Assembly (NCBI GenBank): GCA_019637095.1
Contig: JAHBWG010000007.1
Span: 62,001-126,000 of the forward strand
DNA length: 64,000 bases
Reading direction: 5' to 3'
From: Sandaracinaceae bacterium
GTDB lineage: Bacteria > Myxococcota_A > Polyangia > Polyangiales > Sandaracinaceae
Position numbers and translations under genes: made by a program. Under the pieces are notes generated by a model. It was not told the DNA's origin and made no database searches. It was given only the letters and a program-made list of their open reading frames with translations. Shown piece after piece: positions 26,178 through 34,612 of this stretch (positions are counted from its first letter, which is position 1; the number at the start of each line of letters is the position of its first letter).

Positions 26178-29100
26178 GTGATCGACGAGCAGGACCGGCA
26201 CCGCATCGCGACCGATCTCGACGCGAGCTTCGTCGTCGAGGCCGCGGCGGGGACGGGCAAGACGACCGCGCTCATCGGGCGCATCGTCGCGATCCTCGCG
26301 CGCGGCCGCGCTCGCCTCGACGAGATCGTAGCGCTCACGTTCACGACCAAGGCCGCCGGCGAGATGAAGCTGCGCCTGCGCGGCGAGCTCGAGCGCGCGC
26401 GCGCGGCCGCCGAGGGCGAAGAGCGGGCGCGGCTGACCGCGGCGCTCGGCGCGCTCGAGGCAGCGCGCATCGGGACGATCCACTCGTTCTGCCAGGACAT
26501 GATCTTCGAGCGCCCCGTCGAGGCGGGGATCGATCCGGCGGCCGAGATCGTCGAGGAGGAGGCGACCGAGCGGCTCGTCGAGCGGGCGCTCGATCCGTAC
26601 TTCGAGGCGTGCCTCGAAGATCCGCCCGAGGGGATCCGGCGGCTGCTGCGGCGGCGTGGCGCGCCCCCGCGGCGCGAGCTCGCGCGCGCGGCCCGCGAGC
26701 TCGTCGAGTGGCGCGATCACGACGCGCTCTGGCGCCGGCCGGAGGGCTTCGACCGCGAGGGCGAGCTCGACGAGCTGGTCGAGCACCTCGTCGGCGTGGC
26801 GGCGCTCGCCAAGCTCGCCCGCGACGAGCGCGACGAGCTGCTCGGCTCGCTCGGCAAGATCGCGCGCTTCGTCGACGACACGCGCTCGCGCGAGCGCGCG
26901 CGACCGCGCGACTACGACGGGATGGAGGCCGACCTGCGCGCGCTGCGCAAGGGCTGGGAGTGGAGCCGGCGCGGGCGCGGGCGCTTCTTCGCACCCGACG
27001 TCACGCGCGAGGACGCGGTCATCCGGCGCGACGAGGCGGCGGCCGCGATCGACGCGTTCCTCGCGCAGGCCGACGCGGAGCTCGCGGCGCTGTTGTTCCG
27101 CGAGCTGCGCCCGGTCGTGGAGGAGTACGCGCGCATCAAGGCGCGCGCGGGCAAGCTCGACTTCCTCGACCTCTTGCTCGCCGCGCGCGACCTCTTGCGC
27201 CGGCAACCCGCGGTGCTCGACGAGCTGCGCGCGCGCTACCGGCGGATCTTCGTCGACGAGTTCCAGGACACCGACCCGGTGCAGGCGGAGATCCTCGCGA
27301 TGCTCGCGTCCGAGGGGCCCATCGGGCCGGGCGGCGGGCTCGCCGACGACGCGCCGCCGCCGGTGCCCGGCAAGCTCTTCGTCGTCGGCGATCCGAAGCA
27401 GGCGATCTACGGGTTCCGGCGCGCGGACGTCGCGCTCTACCAGCGCCTGGTCGCGCGCTGGACGGCGGGCGGCGTCGAGCGGCTCACGCTCAGCACGAGC
27501 TTCCGCGCCGGGCCGAACGTGCAGCGCGTGATCAACACGAGCTTCGCGCCGCACATGACCGGCGACGCCGCGAGCGCGCAGGCGCGCTACGTGCCTCTCG
27601 CGCCGCATCGCGCGGACCCGGCGGGGCGCCCGAGCGTGATCGCCCTCGGCGTGCCCGAGCCCTACCTCGAGCGGTGGGCGAGGCTCTCGGGCCCGCGGAT
27701 CCGCCGCTCGAGCGCGGACGTCGTCGCGGCGTTCGTCGCGTGGCTGCTCGAGAGCGACTGGACGTTCGAGGACCCGTCGAGCGGCGAGACGCGGCGGTTC
27801 GAGTCGCGCGACGTGTGCCTCTTGTTCCGCAACACGACGAGCTTCGGGGAGAGCCTCGTAGAGCCCTACGCGCTCGCGCTCGAGGCCCGCGCGATCCCGC
27901 ACGTCGTCGTCGGCGGCCGCTCCTCGCGCGACCGCGAGGAGATCCTCGCGATGGCCAACGCGGTCAACGCGATCGAGCGGCCGGACGACACGCTGAGCGT
28001 CTACGCGACGCTGCGCGGGCCGCTGTTCGGGCTGACGGACGACGCGCTGCTCGTGCACCGCGAGGCGGTCGGGCCGCTCCACCCGCTCGCGCCGCTCGGC
28101 GAGGCGCTCCTGGACGAGGCGCGGAGGCCCGTCGCCGAGGCGCTCGATGTCCTGCGACGACTCCACTTGCGACGCAACCGCCGGCCGATCGCGGAGACGC
28201 TGGGGCGGATGCTCGACGCGACGCGCGCGCACGCCGGGATCGCCAACTGGCTGAACGGCGAGCAAGCCCTCGCGAACGCGCTGCGCGTGGTCGACCTCGC
28301 GCACCGCTTCGAGGCGAGCGGCGGCGCGAGCTTCCGCGCGTTCGCGACGGAGCTCGAGGAGCGCGTCGCGAGCGGCGCGGGCGTGGACGCGCCGGTGGTC
28401 GAGGAGCGCGAGGAGGGCGTGCGCGTGATGACGGTGCACGCGGCCAAGGGGCTCGAGCTGCCGGTGGTGGTGCTGTGCGATCCGACGCTGAGCCGGCGCC
28501 GCGCGAGCCTCTTCCGCTCGAGCTACGTGGACTCGCCGCGGCGCCTGCGCGTCGGGACGCTCGCGGGGTGCGTGCCCCTCGAGCTGAAGGAGCGCGCGCC
28601 GACGGTGCTCGCCGCCGAGGAGGCCGAGGAGGTGCGCCTCGCGTACGTCGCGGCGACGCGCGCGCGCGAGCTGCTCGTCGTGCCGTGCGTGGGCGACGCG
28701 CCGTTCGAGGGCTGGGTCGACCCGCTGCACGAGGCGCTCTACCCGGCGCCCAAGGCGTGGCGCGACGCGGCGCCGGCGCCCGGCTGCCCGCCCTTCGGCG
28801 GCGACAGCGTGGTCACGCGTCCGCTCGACGCGCCGCACGACGGCGCGGCGAGCGTGGCGCCCGGCCTGCACCGCGTGCGCGACGCCGAGGTCGTGTGGTG
28901 GGACCCGTCGACGCTCGGGCTCGGGCGCGTGTCGGCCGGCGGGCTGCGGCGCTTCTCGCTCTTGGCGCCCGGCGAGGACGGCGACGCGCGCGTCGAGGCG
29001 TACCACGCGTGGGTCGCGGAGCAGCGCGCGCTGCGCGAGCGCGCGGCCGCGCCGAGCTGGCGCGTCGCGCCGGTGACCCAGCTCGCGTACGCGGCCTCGC

Positions 29101-29585
29101 AGAGCGCGCACGCGCCGGCGATCGAGTCGACCGACGCGCCGCGCCAGGGGCGCCCGTCGGGCAAGCGGTTCGGCACGCTCGTCCACGAGGTGCTCGCCGC
29201 GTGCCCCCTCGACGCGCGCGAGGCGAGCGTGCGCGCGATGGCGCGCTATCACGGGCGGGGCTTCGGGGCGCCCGACGAGGAGGTCGAGGCGGCGGTGGAC
29301 GCGGTGCTCGCGACGCTCGGGCACCCGCGCCTCGCGGCGGCGCGCGCCTCGCGCGAGGTGCGGCGCGAGTGCCCGATCACCGTCCCGCTCGAGGACGGCA
29401 CGAGCGCCGAGGGCGTCATCGACCTCGCCTACCGCGCGGGCGAGGGTTGGGTCGTGCTCGACTACAAGAGCGACCGCGACGCCGAGGGGGGCAAGCTCCC
29501 GTACGTCGTACAGCTCGAGCTCTACGCGCGCGCGCTCCACGCCGCGACGGGCGAGCCCGTCGAGACCGTGCTGCTCTACGTCTGA
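26178..29585 (+). CDS. addA: AddA-like UvrD-family helicase with C-terminal nuclease
   Basis: An 1,135-residue ATP-dependent helicase-nuclease. Motifs are Walker A AAAGTGKTT (about 22-30), TFTTKAAGEM, TIHSFC, Walker B VDEFQDTDPVQ (about 357-367), GDPKQAIYGFR, TVHAAKGLE and motif VI YVAATRAR. The C-terminal nuclease has the core GVIDLAY...VVLDYKSD (about 1077-1098). With the AddB-like protein this would form a RecBCD/AddAB-type end-resection machine for recombination repair. The start is GTG at 26178. Gene order addB then addA is as in Bacillus, but the genes are separated by a toxin-antitoxin pair. Confidence 0.9.
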   Translation: MIDEQDRHRIATDLDASFVVEAAAGTGKTTALIGRIVAILARGRARLDEIVALTFTTKAAGEMKLRLRGELERARAAAEGEERARLTAALGALEAARIGTIHSFCQDMIFERPVEAGIDPAAEIVEEEATERLVERALDPYFEACLEDPPEGIRRLLRRRGAPPRRELARAARELVEWRDHDALWRRPEGFDREGELDELVEHLVGVAALAKLARDERDELLGSLGKIARFVDDTRSRERARPRDYDGMEADLRALRKGWEWSRRGRGRFFAPDVTREDAVIRRDEAAAAIDAFLAQADAELAALLFRELRPVVEEYARIKARAGKLDFLDLLLAARDLLRRQPAVLDELRARYRRIFVDEFQDTDPVQAEILAMLASEGPIGPGGGLADDAPPPVPGKLFVVGDPKQAIYGFRRADVALYQRLVARWTAGGVERLTLSTSFRAGPNVQRVINTSFAPHMTGDAASAQARYVPLAPHRADPAGRPSVIALGVPEPYLERWARLSGPRIRRSSADVVAAFVAWLLESDWTFEDPSSGETRRFESRDVCLLFRNTTSFGESLVEPYALALEARAIPHVVVGGRSSRDREEILAMANAVNAIERPDDTLSVYATLRGPLFGLTDDALLVHREAVGPLHPLAPLGEALLDEARRPVAEALDVLRRLHLRRNRRPIAETLGRMLDATRAHAGIANWLNGEQALANALRVVDLAHRFEASGGASFRAFATELEERVASGAGVDAPVVEEREEGVRVMTVHAAKGLELPVVVLCDPTLSRRRASLFRSSYVDSPRRLRVGTLAGCVPLELKERAPTVLAAEEAEEVRLAYVAATRARELLVVPCVGDAPFEGWVDPLHEALYPAPKAWRDAAPAPGCPPFGGDSVVTRPLDAPHDGAASVAPGLHRVRDAEVVWWDPSTLGLGRVSAGGLRRFSLLAPGEDGDARVEAYHAWVAEQRALRERAAAPSWRVAPVTQLAYAASQSAHAPAIESTDAPRQGRPSGKRFGTLVHEVLAACPLDAREASVRAMARYHGRGFGAPDEEVEAAVDAVLATLGHPRLAAARASREVRRECPITVPLEDGTSAEGVIDLAYRAGEGWVVLDYKSDRDAEGGKLPYVVQLELYARALHAATGEPVETVLLYV

Positions 29586-29636
29586 GTCCTCGGAGCCCGC
29601 TCGTGGTCGGGCACGACGAGGCGTAGACTCGCCGAG

Positions 29637-30719
29637 ATGCCGGCGCGCGTGGGTGGACGATGGTGGCTCGTGACCGCGACGCTGCTCGGCGGCCTGCACG
29701 GCTGCGGCGGCGGAGCGGCGACGAGCGATGCCGGGCCGCCGGACGCCGCGACGGATGCGGGAGCGCCCGACGCCGCGACCGAGGACGCGGCGCTGCGCGA
29801 CGCCGCGGCCGACGACGCCGGGGGCGCGCTCCTGCCACCGGAGCCGAGCGCAGGCTGCGGCGCGGGTCGCGCGCGCTACGGTGTCGGCACGACGACCGGG
29901 ACGGTCATGCACGGCGCCGCCGCGCGCACCTTCCGCGTGCGCGTGCCCCCGGGCTACGACGACCGCGTCGCGACCCCGCTCGTCCTCATGTTCCACGGCG
30001 GCGGGGGCACCGGGCTCCAGCTCGAGGAGCGATCGTCGCGGATGAGCCCCGTCGCCGATCGCGAGGGGTTCGTCGTCGTCTATCCCGACGGCACGGGGCG
30101 CACGTGGAACGCGGGAGGGTGCTGTGGCCCGGCCGCGCGCGACGCCGTCGACGACGTGGGCTTCGTGGGCGCGCTCCTCGATCACCTCGAGCAGGAGCTG
30201 TGCATCGATCGGCGCCGGGTCTTCGCCTCGGGGATGTCGAACGGCGCCATGATGAGCCATCGGCTCGCGTGCGAGGCGTCGGACCGAATCGCGGCGATCG
30301 CGCCGGTCGCCGGCGTCGAGATGTCGCCCACGTGCGCGCCCGCCCGCCCGGTGCCGGTCCTGCAAGTGCACGGCACCGCGGACGGCCACGTCCCGTGGGA
30401 AGGAGGCGTCGGCTGCGGGCTCGCGGGGGTCGCGTTCACGTCCGTCCCCGCCACGATGGAAGGCTGGCGGCTGCGCAACGGGTGCTCCTCCACGACGAGC
30501 GTCGTGCTCGAGCAGGGCGATGGCACCTGCACGGGCTTCGACGGATGCCCGATCGCCGGCGAGACCGTCCTCTGCGCGATCGCCTCGGGCGGCCACAGCT
30601 GGCCGGGCGGCGTCCCTCGCGAGGGCGTCGTCGACTGCCCCGAGGACGGCGCGCAGAGCACCACGTTCCTCGCGAGCGAGCAGATCTGGGCGTTCTTCTC
30701 CCGCCACGCGCGGCCCTGA
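29637..30719 (+). CDS. secreted/lipoprotein polyhydroxybutyrate-depolymerase-like esterase (CE1 type)
   Basis: A 360-residue protein with a lipobox GLHGC, an Asp/Ala/Thr-rich linker (about residues 25-70) and an esterase domain. The domain shows HGGGGTGLQLEER (oxyanion loop), nucleophile GMSNGAMMS (about 199-207), the Asp of HGTADGHVP and the His of GGHSWPGG, with several Cys that could form disulfides. This matches the LpqC/feruloyl esterase/PHB depolymerase group; the natural ester is unknown. It lies 51 bases after addA. Confidence 0.85.
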   Translation: MPARVGGRWWLVTATLLGGLHGCGGGAATSDAGPPDAATDAGAPDAATEDAALRDAAADDAGGALLPPEPSAGCGAGRARYGVGTTTGTVMHGAAARTFRVRVPPGYDDRVATPLVLMFHGGGGTGLQLEERSSRMSPVADREGFVVVYPDGTGRTWNAGGCCGPAARDAVDDVGFVGALLDHLEQELCIDRRRVFASGMSNGAMMSHRLACEASDRIAAIAPVAGVEMSPTCAPARPVPVLQVHGTADGHVPWEGGVGCGLAGVAFTSVPATMEGWRLRNGCSSTTSVVLEQGDGTCTGFDGCPIAGETVLCAIASGGHSWPGGVPREGVVDCPEDGAQSTTFLASEQIWAFFSRHARP

Positions 30720-30789
30720 GCGCGCCCTTCGCAGGGCCTCCTCTCGCACGGCCTGACGTCGAAGCCATCGCGCGAGGCGGCGACGGAGC

Positions 30790-31024
30790 CGTGCCCGAGA
30801 AGGCACGTGCTCGATGACCGTCTCGAACGCGGCCTCGGAGTCTCAGGTAGAACCGCCGCTCGCTTGCGCGGCTCTCCCGGATCCGCTCGAGCAGCTCGTC
30901 GAAGTAGTCCGCGCCGCTGGTCGAGCCAGAAGGTCTCGGACTCGTAGAGCACCTCGACGCGCACGCCGTCATCGACGGTGCGCTGGAGGATCAGCTCGCC
31001 TTCCTGCGGGGTCTCTTCGGTCAT
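30790..31024 (-). pseudogene. RhuM/virulence-protein family relic with internal deletion
   Basis: From the ATG at 31024 the first 36 codons (VDDGVRVEVLYESETFWLDQ) match the N-terminus of RhuM-type proteins (consensus: T-x-DG-K-T-x-I-x-V-x-L-x-x-E-T-V-W-L-x-Q). After a frame change near 30915 the reading resumes as DYFDELLERIRESRASERRFY, which matches the RhuM C-terminal motif (YFDELLERIRDIRASEKRFY). In intact RhuM these motifs lie more than 100 residues apart, so the middle has been deleted. A second frame change follows near 30845. Confidence 0.65.
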
Positions 31025-31031
31025 GGCACGC

Positions 31032-31124
31032 TCAGACCGCGAGGACGAAGAGCGCGAGGATCGCGAACCCCTCCGCGAGCTGCAGCTTGGTCGTCGGCGC
31101 GTCGAGATCGTCGCGAAAGCTCAT
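31032..31124 (-). CDS. 30-residue single-span membrane mini-ORF
   Basis: An ATG at 31124 opens a 30-codon frame ending at 31032. It encodes a short polar N-terminus (MSFRDDLDAPTTKLQLAEG) and a hydrophobic C-terminal helix (FAILALFVLAV). The composition is typical of small membrane proteins rather than random high-G+C frames, which are Arg/Ala rich. The stop lies 7 bases before the RhuM relic. No strong ribosome site is visible, so expression is uncertain. Confidence 0.3.
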   Translation of the reverse strand: MSFRDDLDAPTTKLQLAEGFAILALFVLAV

Positions 31125-31213
31125 GGGCCGCAGGCTAACCCAACCGCGCCGTCCGACGTCGAGCTGCGAGGCGCCGCGAAGGCGCCGGTCAGGGTGTAGT
31201 ACGCTCGCAGCGC

Positions 31214-33199
31214 TTGGGGGAGGCCGACGACGACACGTCCCGCGAGGACCCGCCGCGCTCGCGCGAGCGCGTGCGGGCGAGCGCGTCGGTGTTCACGGCA
31301 GACACGCTCCTGTCGGCCGCGGTCGGCGCGCCGATCCCGCCGACGCTCGTGGCCGGCGCGGACGAGCGCGACGAGGACGCCGGCGCTCGTGCGATCCCGG
31401 CGCGGTACGCGCTCCGCGCGCGCCTCGGCGAGGGCGGGATGGGCACCGTCGATCTGTGCATCGACACGCGCATCGGCCGCGAGGTCGCGCTCAAGCGCAT
31501 CGGCGAGAGCCTCGCGGGCTCGGGCGAGCTGCGCGCGCGGTTCCTGCGCGAGGCGCGCGTCCAGGGGCAGCTCGAGCACCCCGCGGTCGTGCCGGTGCAC
31601 GACCTCGACGAGGACGCGGACGGCGCGGCGTACTTCACGATGAAGCGCGTGCGCGGCGCCTCGCTCGACGACGTGATCGCGCGCCTGCGCGCCGGGGAGC
31701 CGGACGCGAGCGCGCGCTTCGGCCGACGCAAGCTCCTGTCGGCGTTCGCGACCGTGTGCCTCGCGGTCGACTTCGCGCACAGCCGCGGCGTGCTCCACCG
31801 AGACCTCAAGCCGGGCAACGTGATGCTCGGCGACTTCGGCGAGGTCTACGTGCTCGACTGGGGGCTCGCGAAGCTCCTGCGCGAGCCGGCGTCGGACGGC
31901 GCGCCGACCGACGCGGAGCAGCCCCCGGCGCCGGTCGACGCGGAGTCGATCCCCGGCGCGACGCGCGTCGGCGCGATGATGGGCACGCCCGGCTACATGA
32001 GCCCCGAGCAGGCGATGGGAGAGCTCGCCGCGCTCGACGCCCGCACCGACGTGTACGCGCTCGGCGCGATCTTGTTCGAGCTCTTGCACCTCGAGCCCCT
32101 CAACGCGGGCGAGTCGGTGACCGAGCGCCTCGACGCCACGCTCCGTGGCGCGGGGAGCGACGCGGCGCGCGCGCGGAGCGCCGACGTGCCGCCCGAGCTC
32201 GACGCGCTCTGGCGCGAGGCGGTCGCGGTCGAGCGCGAGGCGCGGCTCGGCTCCGCGCGCGCGCTCGCCGAGCGAATCGAGCGTTACCTCGACGGAGAGC
32301 GGGACGAGGCGCGCCGCCGCGAGCTCGCGAGCGAGCACGTCGCGCGCGCGCGCGGCTTCGACGTCTCCGATCCCGAGGCCCGCGCCGAGGCGATGCGCGC
32401 GCTCGGGCACGCGCTCGCGCTCGACCCCACGCACGAGGAGGCGCTGCGCGCGCTCTCGCGGCTGTTGACCGACCTGCCCGAGGAGGTGCCCGCCGGCGCG
32501 CGGCTCGCGATCGCGCGGGCGCGCGCGGAGGAGCGCGTGCAGATGGCGCGCACGAGCGCGATCCGGCTCGCGACGTGGCTCGCCGTCGTGCCCGCGGTGA
32601 TCGCGTTCGGCGTGATCGACTGGACCCGCGGGGCGGCGGTGCTCGTGTCGCTCTCGATCGCCGCGCTCGCCGCGCTCCTCGCGTGGCGGACGCGCGCGAC
32701 GAGCGACGCCGCGCTCGCGACGCTCGTCGGCCTCTCGACGCTCGCGATCGGGCTCGTCTCTTTCGTGTTCGGCCCGTTCGTGCTCGTCCCGAGCCTGGCC
32801 GCGACCAACGCCATGTTCTTCGCGATGAGCACCGACCGGCGCGCGCGACGCGCGGTGCTCGCCGCGAGCGTCGGCGCGCTCGTCGTGCCGTGGCTCGCGA
32901 CGGTGCTCGGGCTCGAGGCGCCGTACTACCGCTTCGGCCCCGAGGGGCTGACCATCGTCTCTCCGATGGTCGCGCTGCCGGAGGCGCTCGTGATGCCGTT
33001 CCTGCTCGTCGTCTCGGTCGCGCTCGTCGTGACGCCGACGATCCTCGCCGGCCGCATGCGCGACGCGCTCGCGCGCGCCGAGGAGCGCCTGCTCGTCTCG
33101 TCGCACTACCTCGCGCAGCTCGTCCCCGAGGCCGCGCGCGGCGCCGAGCGGAGCGCCGTCGCGGAGGAGGCCGCGGACGTGCGACCCTCCGCGCCATGA
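31214..33199 (+). CDS. Hanks-type Ser/Thr protein kinase with polytopic membrane C-terminus
   Basis: Up to 661 residues. The kinase domain (about 63-350) has GEGGMGTV, VALKRI, catalytic HRDLKPGN, and DWGLAK in place of DFG, a variant common in planctomycete and myxobacterial kinases. GTPGYMSPEQA marks the activation segment. A TPR-like helical stretch leads to about six transmembrane helices (about residues 450-620). The start is uncertain: TTG at 31214 gives the longest frame, with in-frame GTG codons near 31271 and 31289. The stop overlaps the GNAT start by four bases (ATGA). Confidence 0.88.
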   Translation: MGEADDDTSREDPPRSRERVRASASVFTADTLLSAAVGAPIPPTLVAGADERDEDAGARAIPARYALRARLGEGGMGTVDLCIDTRIGREVALKRIGESLAGSGELRARFLREARVQGQLEHPAVVPVHDLDEDADGAAYFTMKRVRGASLDDVIARLRAGEPDASARFGRRKLLSAFATVCLAVDFAHSRGVLHRDLKPGNVMLGDFGEVYVLDWGLAKLLREPASDGAPTDAEQPPAPVDAESIPGATRVGAMMGTPGYMSPEQAMGELAALDARTDVYALGAILFELLHLEPLNAGESVTERLDATLRGAGSDAARARSADVPPELDALWREAVAVEREARLGSARALAERIERYLDGERDEARRRELASEHVARARGFDVSDPEARAEAMRALGHALALDPTHEEALRALSRLLTDLPEEVPAGARLAIARARAEERVQMARTSAIRLATWLAVVPAVIAFGVIDWTRGAAVLVSLSIAALAALLAWRTRATSDAALATLVGLSTLAIGLVSFVFGPFVLVPSLAATNAMFFAMSTDRRARRAVLAASVGALVVPWLATVLGLEAPYYRFGPEGLTIVSPMVALPEALVMPFLLVVSVALVVTPTILAGRMRDALARAEERLLVSSHYLAQLVPEAARGAERSAVAEEAADVRPSAP

Positions 33200-33714
33200 G
33201 CGCGCCCCGAGTCGAGCTCCGCCCCCTCGCCCTGTCGCACCTCCCGCACGTCATGACCTGGGTCAACGACCGCGAGGTCATGCAGTACTTCGCGAACCGG
33301 CAGGAGCCGATCACCGAGGAGGAGGAGGCGCGCTACCTCGAGCACCTCATCGCCTCCAAGAACGACCGCACCTACTCGATCTTCGACGGCGAGCGCTACG
33401 TGGGGCAGTGCTCGGTCAACCAGATCTACTGGCCGGCGCAGAACGGCCGCGTGTTCCTCGTGGTGCGCGCGAGCGAGCAGGGCAAGGGGCTCGGGCCCGC
33501 CGCGCTCGACGCGCTGATCGCGACGAGCTTCGAGGAGCTGGGCCTGCACAAGCTCTGGCTGATCGTGCGCAAGGACAACCGCGCGGCGCAGGCGATGTAC
33601 CTGCGCGCGGGGTTCGACTTCGAGGGCGTGCTGCGCGACGAGTACTGCGTGGGCGGGCGGTTCTACGACATGGTGCGCATGAGCCGGCTCGCGCCTGGGC
33701 CGAGCCGGGACTGA
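33196..33714 (+). CDS. GNAT family N-acetyltransferase (RimJ/RimL type)
   Basis: A 172-residue acetyl-CoA-dependent acetyltransferase. It shows the N-terminal LRPL and WVNDREVM segments typical of RimJ/RimL and related amino-sugar acetyltransferases, a Q-x-K-x-x-G/A-type loop EQGKGLG (about 95-101), and the C-terminal LIVRKDNRAAQAMYLRAGF. Substrate unknown; PseH-like sugar or protein N-terminal acetylation are both possible. Its ATG overlaps the kinase stop (ATGA), so it is likely co-translated and might modify a target in the same pathway. Confidence 0.85.
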   Translation: MSAPRVELRPLALSHLPHVMTWVNDREVMQYFANRQEPITEEEEARYLEHLIASKNDRTYSIFDGERYVGQCSVNQIYWPAQNGRVFLVVRASEQGKGLGPAALDALIATSFEELGLHKLWLIVRKDNRAAQAMYLRAGFDFEGVLRDEYCVGGRFYDMVRMSRLAPGPSRD

Positions 33715-33775
33715 TCGCGCGCAGCGGCGAACGGTTCGACTGGGGCAGGCGTCGCGGGGGGCGTATCTTCGCGGA

Positions 33776-34591
33776 GTGGACCTCCCGTGGCTCGCGCGCG
33801 CCCGGCGCTCGCACTTCGCGACACCCCCACCGAGCTGGACGCGCCCCGCGGCGGCGGTCCTGCTCGCCACGGCGGTGGCGATCAGCACGCTCAGCGTGAC
33901 GCGAGGCCCGGGGGGCCTCCTGTGGTGCATCGTCGGCAGCCTCGCCCTGGGCTTCCCGATCTTCTTCGTCGAGCTCGGCTGGCGCACGCACCTCGTCAAC
34001 GCGGCGTACGTCTCGACGCTCGCGCTCGTCGCGATGCTGGCGCTCCCCGTGCTCTCAGGTCGATCGCACTGGTCGTGGACGTACCTGCCGCCCGGCTTCG
34101 GGGTGATCGCGCTGTGGGTGTTCGGAGGCGCGTGGCGGCTGATCGTCGAGGGTACGCTGCACGTCCCGCCCGAGTGGGAGCGCGCCGCGAGCGCGCTCGC
34201 GCGCTCCGGGCCCGACCGCGTCGTCCGAGTCCTCGAGGTGCGCGACGACGCGCTCGTGGTCGAGGTGCTCGGCGGCGAGGGGCGCGGCGACGAGGCGCGC
34301 GGCGGCGAGCGCGCGCCGCGCCGCCTCCCGCGCGAGCGCGCCCCCGACGCGCAGGTGGGCGAGCACCTCTTGCTCGCGAAGGCGCGAGAGGTGCGGCCCG
34401 AGGGTGGCTACCGCGACGACGCGGCGGTGAGCCTCGACGCCGACGAGGCGATCGCGCTGGGGCCACGGCTCGAGCCGCCGCGCCGCACGCTCCACGCCGG
34501 GATCGCGCTGCTCGCGGCGTGCACGGTCGGCTACTTCGCGGGCATCGTCCTGTTCGCGACGACGACGACCGACCTCTCGGGCCCCCGCTGA
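33776..34591 (+). CDS. membrane protein of unknown function
   Basis: A 271-residue protein with three or four hydrophobic segments in the first half (about residues 24-40, 48-65, 75-95 and 105-122), a charged cytoplasmic-type middle (residues 130-235, containing LEVRDDALVVEVLGGEG) and one C-terminal helix (about 240-262). Start is GTG at 33776, 61 bases after the GNAT gene. No family recognised. Confidence 0.6.
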   Translation: MDLPWLARARRSHFATPPPSWTRPAAAVLLATAVAISTLSVTRGPGGLLWCIVGSLALGFPIFFVELGWRTHLVNAAYVSTLALVAMLALPVLSGRSHWSWTYLPPGFGVIALWVFGGAWRLIVEGTLHVPPEWERAASALARSGPDRVVRVLEVRDDALVVEVLGGEGRGDEARGGERAPRRLPRERAPDAQVGEHLLLAKAREVRPEGGYRDDAAVSLDADEAIALGPRLEPPRRTLHAGIALLAACTVGYFAGIVLFATTTTDLSGPR

Positions 34592-34612
34592 AGGTCGTCA
34601 GGCGGCGTCGCG

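Noticed and set aside
25473-30806. A 1,777-codon minus-strand open frame covering addA
   Set aside because: It is the complement of the addA-like helicase; only the mntA portion at its end has motifs.
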